Notes: generated from the sequence alone by a model not told the origin. A DNA stretch of 64,000 nucleotides from Pseudoalteromonas sp. T1lg23B (GCF_002964665.1 NZ_PQBZ01000013.1:434001-498000); one strand, 5' to 3'. Counted from the first letter of the stretch, positions 27,112 to 37,180 are shown. Numbers and translations: made by a program.

Positions 27112-28251
27112 ATGGCATTACAACGTGTACTCGCCGTAGATGATGAGCCATTCAACCTCGAAATCATCGAAGAAATTTTAGAAGACTTAGAGTTTGAACT
27201 TCGCACTGCTTGCAGTGGCCCTGAATGTTTAGACATGCTTGAAGAGTTTGACCCTCAGGTGATTTTGTTAGATGTCAGTATGCCTAATATGAACGGCTAT
27301 GAGGTATGTCGTAAGATCAAAGCTAACCCTGAGACAAGCCATATTATCGTAATGTTTGTATCGGCCAGAGGTTCTGTAGAAGAGCGCATGGAAGGTTATG
27401 CGGTAGGCGCTGAAGACTACATTGTGAAGCCTTTTGGCCAAGGTGAGCTGACCACAAAGCTTACCAAGCTAGGTCAAATGTTGCTTGAGAAAGACATTTT
27501 AGAACAGCAGGTTGAAGATGCAACATCAACGGCATTCAGTGCGATGGCCACAAGCAGTGAGATGGGGCAAATTGTTAACTATATCGAGCACATTGGTAGT
27601 ATCGACAATATACCCGCTTTAGCAGGGGCGCTGATAAACTGCATGGCGAATTTTGGACTCAGCTGTAATGTTGAGATCCGCACCGACAAGCAGATTATGC
27701 ATTTTGCTTCTTCTGGTGTTTGTTCACCCATCGTGTTGGAACTGTTCGAGATCTTAAAGTCAAAAGGCCGCTTGCATGAGTTTACCAGTCGAATCTTGGT
27801 TAATTACGACTATATCAGTGCGCTGGTGTTAAACATGCCTGAAGGGGACGCGGATAAGCATGGCCGTATTCGTGATCATATTTGCTTTATTGTCAGTGTT
27901 ACCGAACAGCAATTGTTGGCTATACAAACTCGCAATGAGCTGCGTGAACAGCAACAAAACTTAAATGGTGCGATTGCTATGATCAACAGCAAATTTAAAG
28001 GACTGATTTCCCTGTTGGACAATAATCGAAAACAAAATGAGGCAGTATTTAGGAGTTTACAAGAACAGTTTGAAAATCGCATCCCAACTATGGGACTGGA
28101 TGAAGATCAAGAGTTGTTCATTTACAATCACGTGGACGAAGCTATTCAAAAGTCAGTAGCAAGACAAGAGGCGGTCATGCAAGTCAAGGCTGCATTTTCG
28201 GAAATTGAGTCTGATCTAGCTGCTTTGAGCCACAAAGTAGATGAGAAATAA
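27112..28251 (+). CDS. response regulator with an unrecognised C-terminal output region
   Basis: A 379-residue protein. An intact REC domain occupies residues 1-122 (acidic pair VDDEP, acceptor ILLDVSMPNMNG, switch VSARG, Lys in EDYIVKPF). A coiled coil follows at about 125-150. Then comes a globular region at about 150-280 (SAMATSSEMGQIVNYIEHIG, GALINCMANFGLSCNVEI) and a C-terminal coiled-coil stretch. I recognise no DNA-binding, GGDEF, EAL, HD-GYP or phosphatase motif. The middle region has a faint GAF-like rhythm. It is cotranscribed with the kinase and probably acts by protein-protein contact. Confidence 0.85.
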   Translation: MALQRVLAVDDEPFNLEIIEEILEDLEFELRTACSGPECLDMLEEFDPQVILLDVSMPNMNGYEVCRKIKANPETSHIIVMFVSARGSVEERMEGYAVGAEDYIVKPFGQGELTTKLTKLGQMLLEKDILEQQVEDATSTAFSAMATSSEMGQIVNYIEHIGSIDNIPALAGALINCMANFGLSCNVEIRTDKQIMHFASSGVCSPIVLELFEILKSKGRLHEFTSRILVNYDYISALVLNMPEGDADKHGRIRDHICFIVSVTEQQLLAIQTRNELREQQQNLNGAIAMINSKFKGLISLLDNNRKQNEAVFRSLQEQFENRIPTMGLDEDQELFIYNHVDEAIQKSVARQEAVMQVKAAFSEIESDLAALSHKVDEK

Positions 28252-28310
28252 TTCATGTCACCCTCAATGTAAACATGAAAAAATGTGAGGGGCGTATAAC
28301 TTTTCACAAT

Positions 28311-28347
28311 GCGTCCCTGACTAAGCGTCCCTGACTAAGCGTCCCTA
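28311..28347. repeat. 14-bp tandem repeat across the queG stop codon
   Basis: GCGTCCCTGACTAA occurs at 28311-28324 and 28325-28338, and GCGTCCCTA begins a third partial copy at 28339. The queG stop codon is within the second copy, so two downstream copies are non-coding. It is probably slippage expansion of the gene's 3' end. Confidence 0.85.
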
Positions 28348-29471
28348 GGCAGGCCTTTTTCTATAATACGAATTAAGCGAGCTTGTTTGCGTTGTTGCGA
28401 CTGCTGCCGTTTATTATTTTGCTGTGCCAACGCCCAGAGGATATGCTCTTTGACCAGATCTGATGCACCTTCAAGGCGCTTTTCTAAGGTCTCAATGATG
28501 CGTTCATCGTAGTCGGCATTACCCAAGCCAACGGCTAAATTTCGTAGCCATCGCTGATGACCGATTCGGCGAATTGGACTGCCTTCAGTCGCCTTAAGAA
28601 AAGTCTCTTCATCCCAGCAGAATAACTCGAGTAGAGGTTGGTCTTTCAATTGAGGTCTAGCTATGAAATCTTGCTCTTTGGTGAGTTGACCAAATCTGTT
28701 CCAAGGACACACGAGTTGACAATCATCACAGCCGTAAATTCTATTGCCTATGAGTGAGCGATATTGCACAGGAATAGCTCCTTGCAATTCAATCGTTAGA
28801 TAGGAAATACACTTACGCGCATCAACCACATACGGTTCCACAATGGCACCTGTTGGGCATAAAGTGATACAAGCATTACACTTACCGCATCCCTCAAATT
28901 CATCTTTTTGGTCAATGGGTAGAGGAATGTCAACGAACAGTTCACCGAGGAAAAACCATGAACCTGCTTGCTTTTGGATCAATAAGCTATTTTTTCCTCG
29001 CCACCCTAACCCCGCTTTTTCTGCGAGTTGTCTCTCTAATACGGGGGCAGAATCAACGAAGGGTCGATATCCCAGTTGCTCAACTTCTGACGAAATTCTT
29101 TGGCCAAGTTGTTTGAGTCTGTTTCTCATGACTTTATGGTAGTCACGTCCGAGGGCATAGCGACTGATGTATGCGATGCTCTTATTGGCGAGCGCTTTAG
29201 CAAAGCTAGCATCAGGCGGAAGGTAGTGCATTCTAACGGATATGACACGTTGCGTGCCAGGAACGAGCTCATCTGGACGCGCTCTTTTCATACCGTGCGC
29301 TGCCATGTATTCCATCTCTCCATGGTAGCCATGATCGAGCCAGCGCTGTAGTTGCGCCTCATGAGCAGATAAGTCTATATCCGTGATGCCTACATCGGCA
29401 AAGCCGAGTTCCTTGCCCCATTGCTTAATTTTTTCAGCCAGTTCAATATAATTAATACTATCAGTCGTCAC
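28335..29471 (-). CDS. queG: epoxyqueuosine reductase QueG
   Basis: A 378-residue cobalamin-dependent iron-sulfur enzyme that reduces epoxyqueuosine to queuosine at tRNA position 34. The N-terminal cobalamin-binding half includes VDSAPVLERQLAEKAGLGWR. Two [4Fe-4S] motifs follow: CGKCNACITLCPTGAI and CDDCQLVCPWNRF. The C-terminal HEAT-like helices are present. It starts at GTG, 3 bp from the start of divergent nnr, an arrangement shared with E. coli (yjeS/yjeF). Its 3' end carries a small tandem duplication. Confidence 0.95.
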   Translation of the reverse strand: MTTDSINYIELAEKIKQWGKELGFADVGITDIDLSAHEAQLQRWLDHGYHGEMEYMAAHGMKRARPDELVPGTQRVISVRMHYLPPDASFAKALANKSIAYISRYALGRDYHKVMRNRLKQLGQRISSEVEQLGYRPFVDSAPVLERQLAEKAGLGWRGKNSLLIQKQAGSWFFLGELFVDIPLPIDQKDEFEGCGKCNACITLCPTGAIVEPYVVDARKCISYLTIELQGAIPVQYRSLIGNRIYGCDDCQLVCPWNRFGQLTKEQDFIARPQLKDQPLLELFCWDEETFLKATEGSPIRRIGHQRWLRNLAVGLGNADYDERIIETLEKRLEGASDLVKEHILWALAQQNNKRQQSQQRKQARLIRIIEKGLPRDA

Positions 29472-29474
29472 GGA

Positions 29475-30968
29475 ATGTTTATCTTGGAAGCTAAATACTC
29501 TACTAATTTACCACAAGTTGCTTATAGCGCCCAACAGGTCAAGCAATATGAGGGGGATGCTGCAAGCCGCTCTGGCACGAATCTATCACAATTGATGCTC
29601 CGAGCAGGTCAAGCACTGTTTAGTTTGTTTGATCATGAATTAGTGACAGCGCAGCGTGTATTGTTGCTTGCAGGTAAAGGCAACAACGCAGGTGATGCCT
29701 ATGTGCTTGCTAAGCTGCTCCATCAATCAGGCCGTGAGGTGTGTGTATATGCTGTGTTCTCACCTCAGCAACTTTTAGGTGATGCGCGTCAGGCTTATTT
29801 GGCGGCAGAGCAAAGTGGCGTAAAAATTGTAATTGAGCAGCCACAATTACAGCATTTTTGCGTGATAGTTGATGGCGTGTTTGGCACTGGATTCAAAGGA
29901 CAGCTCCCGCCAGCGCTCATCTCTTTATTTGGCGACTGTAAAAATAGCCAAGCAAAATGCATCAGTATAGATATACCCAGTGGGGTCAACGGAACCTCGT
30001 CAGTGGTTTCCAAAGGTGCTTTTGTTGCTGATATGACGATGACTTTTATTGCATTGAAACAAGGTATGCTAACGGGGTCAGCAAAAGCGGTATGCGGTCA
30101 GTTACTTTTTGCATCGTTAGATGTCGCAGAAGCGTTCAATCAGATAGTGCACCCTAGCGCAACTTTCCATGCATCGAATACTTTGCTTGGTCAACTCGGG
30201 CAAAGAGCGGTGGATAGTTATAAAAATAGTTGTGGTCACGTATTAGTTATCGGTGGCAACAAAGGTATGGCTGGAGCAGTACGGCTAGCCGCAGAAGCCG
30301 CATTACGAAGCGGTGCAGGATTAGTCAGTGTCGCAACACATCCTGATAGTGTGATAAGTGTACTTCAAGGGCGATATGAGCTCATGGTACATGGTATCAA
30401 CGAGGCAGATGAGTTAGCGGTACTTTTTAAAAAAGCAGATGTAGTGGTGATAGGCCCTGGTCTTGGTCAAAATGATTGGGCGAAAGCCCTGTTTGAAAAG
30501 AGTCTTTCTTTTGGGGGAGCGGTGGTAGTTGATGCAGATGCGTTAAACTTATTGGCCAATTCAACAGAGCGATACTGTCATAGCATTTTAACTCCGCATC
30601 ATGGTGAAGCAAGGCGTTTGCTGGTAGAAAATGATGTCATTGACCCTCAGTCTCGTTTTGAGCTGGCATCTTGGTTGGCGACTAACTATAACGCAACAGT
30701 CGTATTAAAAGGGCCTGGTTCATTGGTTGCAAATGCAAAGCGCATAAATATTAATCGTTCAGGAAGCTCAGCTATGGCAAGCGCTGGGATGGGAGACGTT
30801 TTGTCTGGTATAATCGGTGCTTTAGTAGGGCAAGGCATGGAGTCATTTGCGGCAAGCACTCTAGCTGTGTATATTCATGGTTTAGCTGCACAAATCGCCG
30901 CAAAAGACGGGGAGCGCGGGTTATTAGCCAGCGATCTGTTTGTGCATATTCGACGTTTATTGGGGTAA
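29475..30968 (+). CDS. nnr: bifunctional NAD(P)H-hydrate epimerase/dehydratase Nnr
   Basis: A 497-residue fusion that repairs damaged NADHX/NADPHX. The N-terminal YjeF_N epimerase domain (about 1-220) has LLAGKGNNAGDAYVLAKLL and IDIPSGVNG. The C-terminal ADP-dependent dehydratase domain (about 230-495) has GHVLVIGGNKGMAGAVRLA, VIGPGLGQNDWA, LTPHHGEARRLL and SSAMASAGMGDVLSGIIGAL. I chose the ATG at 29475. An ATG at 29421 would extend 51 bp into the divergent queG coding region. It leads nnr-tsaE-amiB-mutL-miaA-hfq-hflXKC. Confidence 0.95.
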   Translation: MFILEAKYSTNLPQVAYSAQQVKQYEGDAASRSGTNLSQLMLRAGQALFSLFDHELVTAQRVLLLAGKGNNAGDAYVLAKLLHQSGREVCVYAVFSPQQLLGDARQAYLAAEQSGVKIVIEQPQLQHFCVIVDGVFGTGFKGQLPPALISLFGDCKNSQAKCISIDIPSGVNGTSSVVSKGAFVADMTMTFIALKQGMLTGSAKAVCGQLLFASLDVAEAFNQIVHPSATFHASNTLLGQLGQRAVDSYKNSCGHVLVIGGNKGMAGAVRLAAEAALRSGAGLVSVATHPDSVISVLQGRYELMVHGINEADELAVLFKKADVVVIGPGLGQNDWAKALFEKSLSFGGAVVVDADALNLLANSTERYCHSILTPHHGEARRLLVENDVIDPQSRFELASWLATNYNATVVLKGPGSLVANAKRININRSGSSAMASAGMGDVLSGIIGALVGQGMESFAASTLAVYIHGLAAQIAAKDGERGLLASDLFVHIRRLLG

Positions 30969-30970
30969 CC

Positions 30971-31441
30971 ATGAGTAATACTTTTAGTCAGCATTTGGCC
31001 GATGAGGCCCAAACGGTGGCTATGGGCGCACGCCTGTGTAAATATATAAAAGATGGTGCAGTCTTGTTTTTACATGGTGATTTAGGGGCTGGCAAAACCA
31101 CTTTGTCACGCGGCATAGTGCAAGGAATGGGGCATAAGGGAAAAGTAAAAAGCCCAACTTACACCTTGGTGGAACCCTATGAGCTCAACGATGTCTCAAT
31201 ATATCATTTTGACTTGTATCGTTTAGGTGACCCTGAAGAGCTAGAGTACATGGGGATTAGAGATTATTTTAGCCCTGCGGCTATTTGTATCGTTGAGTGG
31301 CCAGAAAAGGGACGTGGGTTTATTCCCAACCCAGACCTGAATGTCGAGATGGCATACGATGGGCAACACAGAAATATTACTGTGTCAGCAACAAGTGAAC
31401 GCGGACAACAAATCATAAAACAATTAGGGCAAGATGCGTAG
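30971..31441 (+). CDS. tsaE: tRNA threonylcarbamoyladenosine biosynthesis ATPase TsaE
   Basis: A 156-residue P-loop protein that works with TsaB and TsaD to make t6A37. Walker A is HGDLGAGKTTLSRGI at about residues 35-49. Further family blocks are KSPTYTLVEPYE, YHFDLYRLGDPEELEYMG and IVEWPEKG (Walker B region). It begins 2 bp after the nnr stop and overlaps amiB by 8 bp, so the genes are translationally coupled. Confidence 0.96.
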   Translation: MSNTFSQHLADEAQTVAMGARLCKYIKDGAVLFLHGDLGAGKTTLSRGIVQGMGHKGKVKSPTYTLVEPYELNDVSIYHFDLYRLGDPEELEYMGIRDYFSPAAICIVEWPEKGRGFIPNPDLNVEMAYDGQHRNITVSATSERGQQIIKQLGQDA

Positions 31442-32771
31442 TATAGGAATTCTGATAAATAGCTTTTTTAGCATCACAATCATGGTGCTAAGTTTGGTAG
31501 TAGAAGCGAAAAATGACATTCAAGGGGTGCGGGTTTGGCCTTCGCCAGATAGCACCCGTGTGGTATTTGATTTATCAGACAAGCCTGAATACAGCTATTT
31601 TATGCTAAAAAACCCTCTGCGATTAGTGGTTGATTTTGATAAAACCAGTAAAGCTGAAGCGCTGCCACAGATCCCCGATGAGCACCGTATCATTACGAAG
31701 ATCCGCTATAGCAAAGCAAAAGACTCACAAAGCACACGCGTAGTTTTTGATTTATCTGGCAGCGCTAAACCAGTGGTATTTGCTTTGGCACCTACGCCCC
31801 CTAAGAAACATCGTTTAGTGGTTGATTTGTACGCGCAACAAACCAGTTTATACAGTAATGAAAAGCCTCAATCTAAAAAGCGAGAAAGAGTTACAGACCG
31901 AGATATTATTATTGCAGTGGATGCTGGGCATGGTGGTGAAGACCCTGGCTCAATTGGCCCCTCCGGTACATATGAAAAAAATGTAACCTTGCCAATAGCA
32001 AGGCGTTTAGCACGTTTAATTGATAAACAACCCGGCATGAAAGCGCGTTTGACCAGAACGGGAGACTACTTTTTGAAAGTAAATACACGCTCGGTCAAAG
32101 CACGCGAGAAACGAGCGGATTTCTTTGTTTCTATTCATGCGGACGCATTTTTTACACCGGGTCCAAATGGTGCGTCTGTATGGGTGTTATCGTTACGTCG
32201 CGCAAACTCAGAGATTGGTAAGTGGCTGGAGGATAAAGAGAAACATTCGCAATTGTTGGGGGGCGCCGCGGAGCTTATAAAAGATACAGAAAACGAAAAG
32301 TATCTCGCAAAAGCGTTATTGGATATGTCGATGGACCATTCAATGCGAACCGCTGTGCAGGTTGCTGATGAGGTGGTTGGTGAGCTCAAGAAAGTCACTA
32401 AATTGCATAAAAAGAAACCACAGTCAGCTAATCTAGGGGTTTTAAAATCGCCAGATATTCCTTCTATTTTGGTCGAAACTGGATTTATTTCTAACCCTAA
32501 AGAGGAACGGTTGCTGCAATCGAGTAGTCATCAAGAAAAACTAGCGCGGGCTATTTTTAAATCAATCAAGAGTTACTATAAGCGTAACCCTCCTGATGAT
32601 TCTCTGTTTGCACGTTTGAAAGAACCAGATCAGCATGTCGTAAAAAGTGGCGAGTCATTGAGCTTGCTTGCCAGTCGTTATGGCGTATCCGTTGCGGCAT
32701 TAAAGCGAGCAAACCAACTGACAAAAGACATTTTATATGTTGGTCAGGTACTGACAATTCCTAAGGCTTAA
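31434..32771 (+). CDS. amiB: N-acetylmuramoyl-L-alanine amidase AmiB
   Basis: A 445-residue periplasmic zinc amidase that cleaves septal peptidoglycan during daughter-cell separation, activated by EnvC/NlpD-type factors. A hydrophobic signal segment covers residues 1-25. An AMIN domain is at about 30-125, with two related blocks RVWPSPDSTRVVFDLSD and STRVVFDLSGSAKP. The Amidase_3 catalytic domain is at about 150-370, with AVDAGHGGEDPGSIGP (Zn His), FVSIHADAF (Zn His) and SILVETGFISNP (catalytic Glu). A C-terminal LysM is at about 398-443. E. coli AmiB also ends in LysM. Confidence 0.95.
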   Translation: MRSIGILINSFFSITIMVLSLVVEAKNDIQGVRVWPSPDSTRVVFDLSDKPEYSYFMLKNPLRLVVDFDKTSKAEALPQIPDEHRIITKIRYSKAKDSQSTRVVFDLSGSAKPVVFALAPTPPKKHRLVVDLYAQQTSLYSNEKPQSKKRERVTDRDIIIAVDAGHGGEDPGSIGPSGTYEKNVTLPIARRLARLIDKQPGMKARLTRTGDYFLKVNTRSVKAREKRADFFVSIHADAFFTPGPNGASVWVLSLRRANSEIGKWLEDKEKHSQLLGGAAELIKDTENEKYLAKALLDMSMDHSMRTAVQVADEVVGELKKVTKLHKKKPQSANLGVLKSPDIPSILVETGFISNPKEERLLQSSSHQEKLARAIFKSIKSYYKRNPPDDSLFARLKEPDQHVVKSGESLSLLASRYGVSVAALKRANQLTKDILYVGQVLTIPKA

Positions 32772-32777
32772 TTCGAT

Positions 32778-34619
32778 ATGACGATAGAGATTTTACCAGC
32801 GAGGCTCGCTAACCAAATCGCTGCTGGTGAAGTAGTTGAGCGCCCAGCTTCTGTGGTAAAAGAGCTGGTGGAGAATAGTATAGATGCTGGGGCAACCAGA
32901 ATTCATATCGATATTGAGCGTGGCGGCCATAAACTCATTCGCATTCGTGACAATGGTAAAGGTATTGTTAAAGATGAATTGACGTTGGCGCTCTCTCGCC
33001 ATGCCACGAGTAAGCTTAAAAGTCTGGATGATTTAGAGTGTATTTTATCTCTTGGATTTCGAGGCGAAGCGCTGGCATCTATCAGCTCTGTCTCTCGTTT
33101 GACTCTTAGCTCTAAGCCAGCCGAACAAGAAACAGCGTGGCAAGCTTTTGCTGAGGGACGAGATATGGCGGTGCAAGTTCAGCCGACCGCTCATCCAGAC
33201 GGCACAACCATTGAAGTGAAAGATCTATTCTTTAACACGCCCGCACGGCGTAAGTTCCTGCGTACCGAAAAAACCGAGTTCAGTCATATCGATGAACTTG
33301 TTAAGCGCATTGCCTTAAGCCGCTTTGATGTCGCTATTACCTTGACGCACAATCAAAAAGTGGTACGTCAATATCGTGCTCGAAACAAAGAAGACGGAGT
33401 AAAGCGTGTAGCGCAAGTCGCAGGAAAAGATTTTGAGCAGCAAGCAACCTATATCGAATCGGGCTCTGAAGGGCTGATGCTTCACGCATGGGTGTTACCA
33501 GTTGGTTGTACCAACAGTGCTCAATACACTTATGTGAATGGCCGTATGATGCGTGATAAGCTGATTTTGCATGCTATTCGCCAAGCCTTTGAAGAAGTAG
33601 TCGGTGAGCAAGAAGTGTCTGGTTTTGTGGTGTATTTAGAAATTGATCCTCGCCAAGTAGATGTAAATGTACATCCCGCAAAGCATGAAGTGCGCTTCCA
33701 CCAAGCCCGTTTAGTTCATGATTTTATTGTTCAAGCCATCAAGCAAGCCGTAACGCCGCAAAACTGCGAGCTGTCGGTTGCAACGGTGGATAGGCAAGTG
33801 TCTGAAGTAGATCATCAGGCCTATCGAAGTGCGTTACAACCTTTGTCTGAGCCTGCTGTTGGCCAAGCAGCCAGCACACATTACGAATATGAAGGTCGAT
33901 CCCCAAGTGTGCGTTCAGCCATCGGAGGGGGGGATTTTAGTCACAACAAAAGTATGGGGCGTTCCGAGTCTAGCACTCGTCACTACAATGTTAACCAGCT
34001 TTATCAAGGTTTGACTCATCAACAAGCGAGTGAGTTTGATAGTCCGCCCAGTGCTGTGGTCGAGTCTGGATGCCAAGCAAGATATGCTTCTTTGCTCGCA
34101 TTAGAAGATGGATTGGTACTAATTGGCCAACAACAAACACTGCTGGTATCGCATTTTAAATATGCGCTTCATAGCTATTGGTCAGAATTATTGGAACAAG
34201 ACGCAAGCTTGCCATGTAAAGCACTGTTATTACCTGTTAGGGTAAATCTTGAGAAACAGGAGATTGCACTGTTAGCTGAATATGAATCATGGTTGACGTT
34301 ACTTGGCTTTGATGTGCAATTGTTCGAAAGATATATCATGGTTAAAAAGCTCCCAGTAAGCCTTTACAGCATTGATGTGGGAACGTTTACGTCTGAAGTC
34401 ATCAAGGCCTGCCAGAAGAAGGTAGACAGTGTAGAGGAATGGTTAACTTGGTTAGTGGCGCATACACCCAGTCGCTATTTTTCGTCCGAGCAATTTGCTA
34501 AAGTACAGCAATATATTGAAAAAAATCAAAAATGTTTGGCGCGCATTCAGGAAAAAGCAGTTAAAATAGATCAGAAGATGTTTTTAACGTTATTACCACA
34601 AGAGTTTAAGAGTGAATAA
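32778..34619 (+). CDS. mutL: DNA mismatch repair protein MutL
   Basis: A 613-residue GHKL ATPase that couples MutS mismatch recognition to strand incision and helicase loading. The N-terminal domain has [25 protein letters not shown] and [11 protein letters not shown], plus the transducer block [14 protein letters not shown] low-complexity linker covers about residues 340-430. A C-terminal dimerisation domain follows, without the DQHA(x)2E(x)4E endonuclease motif. This implies a MutH-type methyl-directed system, as in E. coli. It starts 6 bp after amiB and overlaps miaA by 8 bp. Confidence 0.97.
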   Translation: MTIEILPARLANQIAAGEVVERPASVVKELVENSIDAGATRIHIDIERGGHKLIRIRDNGKGIVKDELTLALSRHATSKLKSLDDLECILSLGFRGEALASISSVSRLTLSSKPAEQETAWQAFAEGRDMAVQVQPTAHPDGTTIEVKDLFFNTPARRKFLRTEKTEFSHIDELVKRIALSRFDVAITLTHNQKVVRQYRARNKEDGVKRVAQVAGKDFEQQATYIESGSEGLMLHAWVLPVGCTNSAQYTYVNGRMMRDKLILHAIRQAFEEVVGEQEVSGFVVYLEIDPRQVDVNVHPAKHEVRFHQARLVHDFIVQAIKQAVTPQNCELSVATVDRQVSEVDHQAYRSALQPLSEPAVGQAASTHYEYEGRSPSVRSAIGGGDFSHNKSMGRSESSTRHYNVNQLYQGLTHQQASEFDSPPSAVVESGCQARYASLLALEDGLVLIGQQQTLLVSHFKYALHSYWSELLEQDASLPCKALLLPVRVNLEKQEIALLAEYESWLTLLGFDVQLFERYIMVKKLPVSLYSIDVGTFTSEVIKACQKKVDSVEEWLTWLVAHTPSRYFSSEQFAKVQQYIEKNQKCLARIQEKAVKIDQKMFLTLLPQEFKSE

Positions 34620-35529
34620 GCTACCTGTTATAACCCTGATGGGGCCTACAGCGGCAGGAAAAACGGCCCTAGCAATTGAGTTATGTCAGCATTTAGACAC
34701 TGAAGTGGTAAGTGTTGATTCTGCCTTGGTATATAAAGGTATGGATATCGGCACCGCTAAGCCCGATGCAGATGAACTCGCTTTGGCTCCGCACCATTTA
34801 ATAGACATTATCGACCCACTAGAAAGTTACTCGGTTGCTGATTTTCGCCGCGATGCTTGTCGTCATATTGATGCTTTACATCAAAAGGGTAAAGTACCGA
34901 TCCTTGTGGGTGGTACTATGATGTATTTTAAGGGGTTGATAGAAGGGTTATCTCCGCTGCCCGAAGCTGACTCAGATGTACGTGCACAATTGGAAATTGA
35001 AGCTCAAGAATTAGGTTGGCCTGAATTACACAAACAGCTCACTGAAATTGATCCCCAAGCGGCTGAAAAAATAAGTGAAAATGACTCTCAACGCATCAAC
35101 CGAGCATTGGAAGTGTTCCGTATCACGGGCAAAAATATGACTGAATTACAAAAACAAAAACAGTCACCTTTGCCCTATCAATTTCATCAGTTTGCGATAG
35201 CTCCGACAGATCGAAAGGTGCTGCACCAACGTATTGAAAAAAGATTCCAAATTATGTTGGATCAGGGGTTTAAAAATGAAGTTTTGGCCTTATATCGTCG
35301 AGGAGACTTACATCCTGATCTTCCCTCAATACGTTGTGTCGGTTATCGACAGATGTGGGAGCATTTAGCTGGTGACTGCGATTACGACCAAATGATTTTC
35401 AAAGGCATTGCAGCAACCAGACAATTAGCAAAGCGGCAACTTACTTGGTTAAGAGGTTGGCCGGATGTGACTTGGTTAGAGACCAATGAGCAACAAAACT
35501 TGCAACGTGTATTAACTTCGCTAAGCTAA
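34612..35529 (+). CDS. miaA: tRNA dimethylallyltransferase MiaA
   Basis: A 305-residue enzyme that adds the isopentenyl group to A37 of tRNAs reading UNN codons. The P-loop [16 protein letters not shown] is at about residues 9-24. [16 protein letters not shown] and [18 protein letters not shown] follow, then [20 protein letters not shown] and the C-terminal [13 protein letters not shown] and [11 protein letters not shown]. It starts at GTG inside the mutL end, so it is translationally coupled. It precedes hfq as in E. coli, where several promoters lie in this stretch. Confidence 0.96.
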   Translation: MNKLPVITLMGPTAAGKTALAIELCQHLDTEVVSVDSALVYKGMDIGTAKPDADELALAPHHLIDIIDPLESYSVADFRRDACRHIDALHQKGKVPILVGGTMMYFKGLIEGLSPLPEADSDVRAQLEIEAQELGWPELHKQLTEIDPQAAEKISENDSQRINRALEVFRITGKNMTELQKQKQSPLPYQFHQFAIAPTDRKVLHQRIEKRFQIMLDQGFKNEVLALYRRGDLHPDLPSIRCVGYRQMWEHLAGDCDYDQMIFKGIAATRQLAKRQLTWLRGWPDVTWLETNEQQNLQRVLTSLS

Positions 35530-35608
35530 TAGTAGCTGTTAAATCAAGCTACTGAAGATTTAATCGACGGCGAAACTAATAATAACACCTAGAACGAAGG
35601 AAAAGAAA

Positions 35609-35872
35609 ATGGCAAAAGGCCAATCGTTACAAGACCCGTTTTTGAATGTCTTACGTCGTGAGCGCATTCCTGTTTCAATTTTTTTAGTTAACGGCATTAA
35701 ATTACAAGGCAAAATTCAATCATTTGATCAGTTCGTGATTTTGTTAGAAAACACAGTAAACCAAATGGTTTATAAACATGCTATCTCCACCGTTGTACCA
35801 GCTCGTGCGGTAAACTTCCAAAGTGCGCAGGGCAGTGAGGGTACCGACCAAGCTGATGATGGTAATTATTAA
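35609..35872 (+). CDS. hfq: RNA chaperone Hfq
   Basis: An 87-residue Sm-like hexameric chaperone for small-RNA regulation. Sm1 is [20 protein letters not shown], with the proximal-face QxxxF features. Sm2 is [14 protein letters not shown], with the YKHA signature. The disordered tail after residue 70 is shorter than in E. coli (102 residues in total) but keeps an acidic end (DQADDGNY). The ribosome site is AAGGAAAAGAAA. It is followed by hflX 21 bp downstream. Confidence 0.98.
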   Translation: MAKGQSLQDPFLNVLRRERIPVSIFLVNGIKLQGKIQSFDQFVILLENTVNQMVYKHAISTVVPARAVNFQSAQGSEGTDQADDGNY

Positions 35873-35893
35873 TTTTTAGTAGGAGCATAATGC

Positions 35894-37180
35894 TTGTTTG
35901 ACCGTTACGAAGCCGGCGAACAGGCAGTCTTGGTTCATATCGACTTTCCCAATGAAGGCGATCGTGAAGATCTGCGCGAGCTGGAAATGTTGGTTTCTTC
36001 TGCAGGTGTTAGTAGTTTGGCGATTGTGCAAGGCAGTCGTCAAGCACCACATGCCAAACTATTCGTCGGTACGGGTAAAGCAGAAGAGATTGCTGAGATT
36101 GTCAAAATCCACAATGCAGATGTCGTTATATTCAACCATCAACTTAGTCCTTCTCAAGAAAGAAACTTAGAGCGTGTTTGTCAGTGTCGGGTACTGGATA
36201 GAACAACCCTGATACTTGATATATTCGCTCAACGGGCACGTACTCACGAAGGTAAGTTACAGGTTGAATTAGCCCAACTTAGGCATATTTCAACTCGATT
36301 GATTCGTGGCTGGACTCACCTTGAAAGACAAAAAGGTGGTATCGGTCTACGGGGGCCAGGTGAAACCCAGCTTGAAACAGATAGGCGTTTATTGCGTGAG
36401 CGTATTAAAAGCATCCGCAAGCGTTTGGATAAAGTTGCCACCGTCCGCGAGCAAGGGCGTCGCGCACGTAGCCGCAACGAAGTGCCAACGGTGTCTTTGG
36501 TCGGCTATACCAATGCCGGAAAATCGACGCTTTTTAATCTTATTACGAACTCAGATGTATATGCCGCTGATCAGTTATTTGCAACGTTAGATCCAACGTT
36601 AAGAAAACTTCAAATAGATGATATTGGGTCGGTTATATTGGCTGATACGGTAGGTTTTATTCGCCATTTGCCACATGATTTAGTCGCGGCATTTAAGGCC
36701 ACCTTAACTGAAACACGTGAAGCCGATTTACAGATTCATGTGGTCGATGTTGCAGATAGCCGTCGTAAGGAAAATATTGGCGAAGTGCAGTCCGTTTTAA
36801 AAGAAATCGAAGCGGATGACATTCCCCAGTTGTTGGTTTATAACAAGATTGACCTACTCGAAGATGTGCGCCCAAGAATTGACCGCAATGATGAAGGGCA
36901 ACCTATTCGCGTTTGGCTATCGGCTCACTCTGGCGTGGGTACTGAGTTACTATTACAAGCAATATCAGAGCTGCTAGTAAAGAAAATTTTTAATCATACT
37001 CTGTGTATTCCACCTGCTTTTGGTCGTTTACGAGGCGCGTTATTTAATTTAAATGCCGTACAGCATGAAGATTATGATGAGCGAGGAAACTGGTTGATTA
37101 AGGTACGCTTACCTGAAGTTGATTGGCAGCGATTGAAAAAAGAACAGGGTATGGACATCGAGAAATTTATTGAAACATAA
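35894..37180 (+). CDS. hflX: ribosome-splitting GTPase HflX
   Basis: A 428-residue GTPase that dissociates stalled or heat-damaged ribosomes. The N-terminal HflX domain has HHQLSPSQERNLERVCQCRV-type sequence and a helical linker with GWTHLERQKGGIGLRGPGET. The G domain has G1 VGYTNAGKSTLFN (about 204-216), G3 DTVGFI and G4 NKID. The start is a TTG (35894) giving MFDRYEAGEQAV, the same N-terminus as E. coli HflX. An ATG at 35890 opens a competing 3-codon frame (ATG CTT GTT TGA) over the start site. Confidence 0.95.
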   Translation: MFDRYEAGEQAVLVHIDFPNEGDREDLRELEMLVSSAGVSSLAIVQGSRQAPHAKLFVGTGKAEEIAEIVKIHNADVVIFNHQLSPSQERNLERVCQCRVLDRTTLILDIFAQRARTHEGKLQVELAQLRHISTRLIRGWTHLERQKGGIGLRGPGETQLETDRRLLRERIKSIRKRLDKVATVREQGRRARSRNEVPTVSLVGYTNAGKSTLFNLITNSDVYAADQLFATLDPTLRKLQIDDIGSVILADTVGFIRHLPHDLVAAFKATLTETREADLQIHVVDVADSRRKENIGEVQSVLKEIEADDIPQLLVYNKIDLLEDVRPRIDRNDEGQPIRVWLSAHSGVGTELLLQAISELLVKKIFNHTLCIPPAFGRLRGALFNLNAVQHEDYDERGNWLIKVRLPEVDWQRLKKEQGMDIEKFIET

